Shown: positions 5,987 through 7,078 of the stretch, in pieces
Layout: each line of letters begins with the position of its first letter
Position numbering within the stretch: position 1 is the first letter of the stretch
Source: JBBCJR01 sp037190805
GTDB lineage: Bacteria > Pseudomonadota > Alphaproteobacteria > Sphingomonadales > Sphingomonadaceae
DNA length: 7,078 nucleotides
Direction of reading: 5' to 3'
Assembly: GCA_037190805.1 (NCBI GenBank)
Contig: JBBCJR010000036.1
Coordinates: 1-7,078, forward strand
Made by a program: the position numbers and the translations under genes
The notes under the pieces: generated by a model
The model's database searches: none
Told to the model about the DNA's origin: nothing
Seen by the model: only the letters and a program-made list of their open reading frames with translations

Positions 5987-6979
5987 ATGAATCCAGCCGA
6001 TATTCCCGTTCTGGTCACCGGCGGCGCCGGCTATATCGGCAGCCATGCGGTGCTGGCGCTGACCGAGGCCGGCCACCCGGTCGCGGTGATCGACAATCTG
6101 GTCACCGGCTTTCGCAGCGCCGTGCCGGATGACGTCCCCTTCTACGACGGCGACGTCGCCGATGGCGATCTGGTGGCGCGCATCATCCGCGAACAGGGCA
6201 TCGGGGCGGTGATGCATTTCGCCGGATCGGTTGTAGTGCCCGAATCGGTCGCCGATCCGCTCAAATATTATCGCAACAACACCGCCGCCAGCCGCAGCCT
6301 GATCGAGACGCTGGTGACGGCGGGCGTGCCGCGCATGCTGTTCTCGTCGACCGCCGCCACCTACGGCATCCCGGAACAGAGCCCGGTGACCGAGGCGACT
6401 CCGACCGTGCCGATCAACCCCTATGGCATGTCGAAGCTGATGACCGAGGCGATGCTGCGCGACGTGTCGGCGGCGAAGGCGGACTTCAACTACGGCGCGC
6501 TGCGTTACTTCAACGTCGCCGGCGCCGACCCCAAGGGCCGCGCCGGCCAATCGACCGCCGGCGCCACCCATCTCATCAAGGTCGCGGTCGAAGCGGCGCT
6601 GGGCAAGCGCGGCCATGTCAGCGTGTTCGGCACCGATTATGCCACGCCGGACGGCACCGGTGTGCGTGACTATATCCATGTCTGGGACCTCGCTCGCGCC
6701 CATGTCGCGGCGCTGGCGCGGCTGGTCGAGCAGCCCGATGCCGACCTCACCCTAAACTGCGGCTATGGGCGCGGCTTCTCGGTGCTGGAGGTTCTGGATG
6801 CCGTCGACCGGGTGGCGGGCGTCACCCTCGACCGCCGGCTTGAGCCCCGCCGGCCGGGCGATCCGGATTCGCTGATCGCCAACAACAGCGCCATCCTCGC
6901 AGCGGTCGACTGGCAGCCAGTACTGGACGATCTGGACACCATCGTCGGCGACGCGCTGGCGTGGGAGAAGAAGGTTTGA
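5987..6979 (+). CDS. galE: UDP-glucose 4-epimerase GalE
   Basis: GalE interconverts UDP-glucose and UDP-galactose with a bound NAD, feeding the Leloir pathway and surface polysaccharide synthesis. The 330-residue length is normal for this extended short-chain dehydrogenase. The Rossmann motif is TGGAGYIGSH (11-20), with VIDNLVTG (34-41) at the adenine-ribose side. The catalytic set is Tyr146 and Lys150 in NPYGMSK and a Ser/Thr in FSSTAATYG (119-127), probably Thr122. RYFNVAGADP (173-182), HLIKVA (195-200) and GVRDYIHVWDLARAH (225-239) are GalE signatures for the UDP-sugar site. The long open frame upstream from 5666 is discarded because it crosses the palindrome and the lipoprotein gene on the other strand and lacks any family match before MNPADIPVLVTGG. 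No other sugar-nucleotide or glycosyltransferase gene is visible here. The gene is bracketed by two copies of the same palindromic element. Confidence 0.96.
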   Translation: MNPADIPVLVTGGAGYIGSHAVLALTEAGHPVAVIDNLVTGFRSAVPDDVPFYDGDVADGDLVARIIREQGIGAVMHFAGSVVVPESVADPLKYYRNNTAASRSLIETLVTAGVPRMLFSSTAATYGIPEQSPVTEATPTVPINPYGMSKLMTEAMLRDVSAAKADFNYGALRYFNVAGADPKGRAGQSTAGATHLIKVAVEAALGKRGHVSVFGTDYATPDGTGVRDYIHVWDLARAHVAALARLVEQPDADLTLNCGYGRGFSVLEVLDAVDRVAGVTLDRRLEPRRPGDPDSLIANNSAILAAVDWQPVLDDLDTIVGDALAWEKKV

Positions 6980-7023
6980 GGGGAGGTCCAGCCGGCGCTT
7001 GACGGCTCGCTTTTGCTAAAGGG

Positions 7024-7078
7024 CGGCACCGGCCCGCGCCTCCACCCGGCCACCCATAGAATAGCTTCCGTTGGGTGG
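7024..7078. repeat. Long palindromic element, copy 2 (cut by window end)
   Basis: The left arm 7024-7055 matches the copy-1 left arm at 30 of 32 positions (A to G and C to T differences). A 17-base loop, ATAGAATAGCTTCCGTT (7056-7072), follows, then GGGTGG, the first six bases of the expected right arm, before the window ends. It has the same orientation and the same loop length as copy 1, but the loop sequence differs apart from ATA and TCCGT-like parts. It begins 44 bases after the galE stop. Confidence 0.8.

Noticed and set aside
5951..6703. 250-codon minus-strand frame inside galE
   Set aside because: It is antisense to a clearly recognisable GalE and its His/Arg/Gly-rich composition is typical of shadows.
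6999..7022. Possible rightward promoter TTGACG ... GCTAAAGG after galE
   Set aside because: Spacing between the boxes is only about 10-12 bases, shorter than expected for sigma70-type promoters, and the gene it would serve is outside the window.

Overview
The window is ordinary chromosomal DNA from a GC-rich alphaproteobacterium. The high GC content, the purE-purK pair, the DUF4136 lipoprotein and the style of the proteins best suggest a sphingomonad, but that assignment is an inference made without a database search. I see no transposase, phage gene, CRISPR array, tRNA or rRNA.

Layout: (1) Bases 1-821, minus strand: the N-terminal 273 residues of a lipoprotein metal-dependent amidohydrolase (YtcJ-like), cut by the window edge, with its own promoter-like region at 883-911. 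(2) Bases 960-2542, minus strand: purK and purE, overlapping by four bases (ATGA), with a hairpin and a possible promoter upstream. (3) Bases 2682-3323, plus strand: a compact diguanylate cyclase (GGDEF) read divergently from purE. (4) Bases 3302-5764, minus strand: a likely operon transcribed as DUF4136 lipoprotein, then an M14 cytosolic-carboxypeptidase-like enzyme, then gpmA. The first two overlap by ATGA; gpmA follows after 61 bp, and its 3' end overlaps the 3' end of the cyclase gene by 22 bp. (5) Bases 5765-5986: a divergent intergenic region rich in inverted repeats, including a near-perfect 32-bp-arm palindrome. (6) Bases 5987-6979, plus strand: galE, UDP-glucose 4-epimerase. (7) Bases 6980-7078: a spacer with a second copy of the same palindrome, cut by the window end.

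The genes are mostly housekeeping: purine synthesis (AIR to CAIR), glycolysis (phosphoglycerate mutase), sugar-nucleotide supply for surface polysaccharide (GalE) and c-di-GMP signalling. The least understood parts are the bacterial cytosolic-carboxypeptidase homologue coupled to a lipoprotein, and the repeated long palindrome that brackets galE. The palindrome is the best candidate here for something undescribed: it occurs twice in 1.2 kb with conserved stems and equal-length but different loops, which looks like a dispersed REP-like element family.
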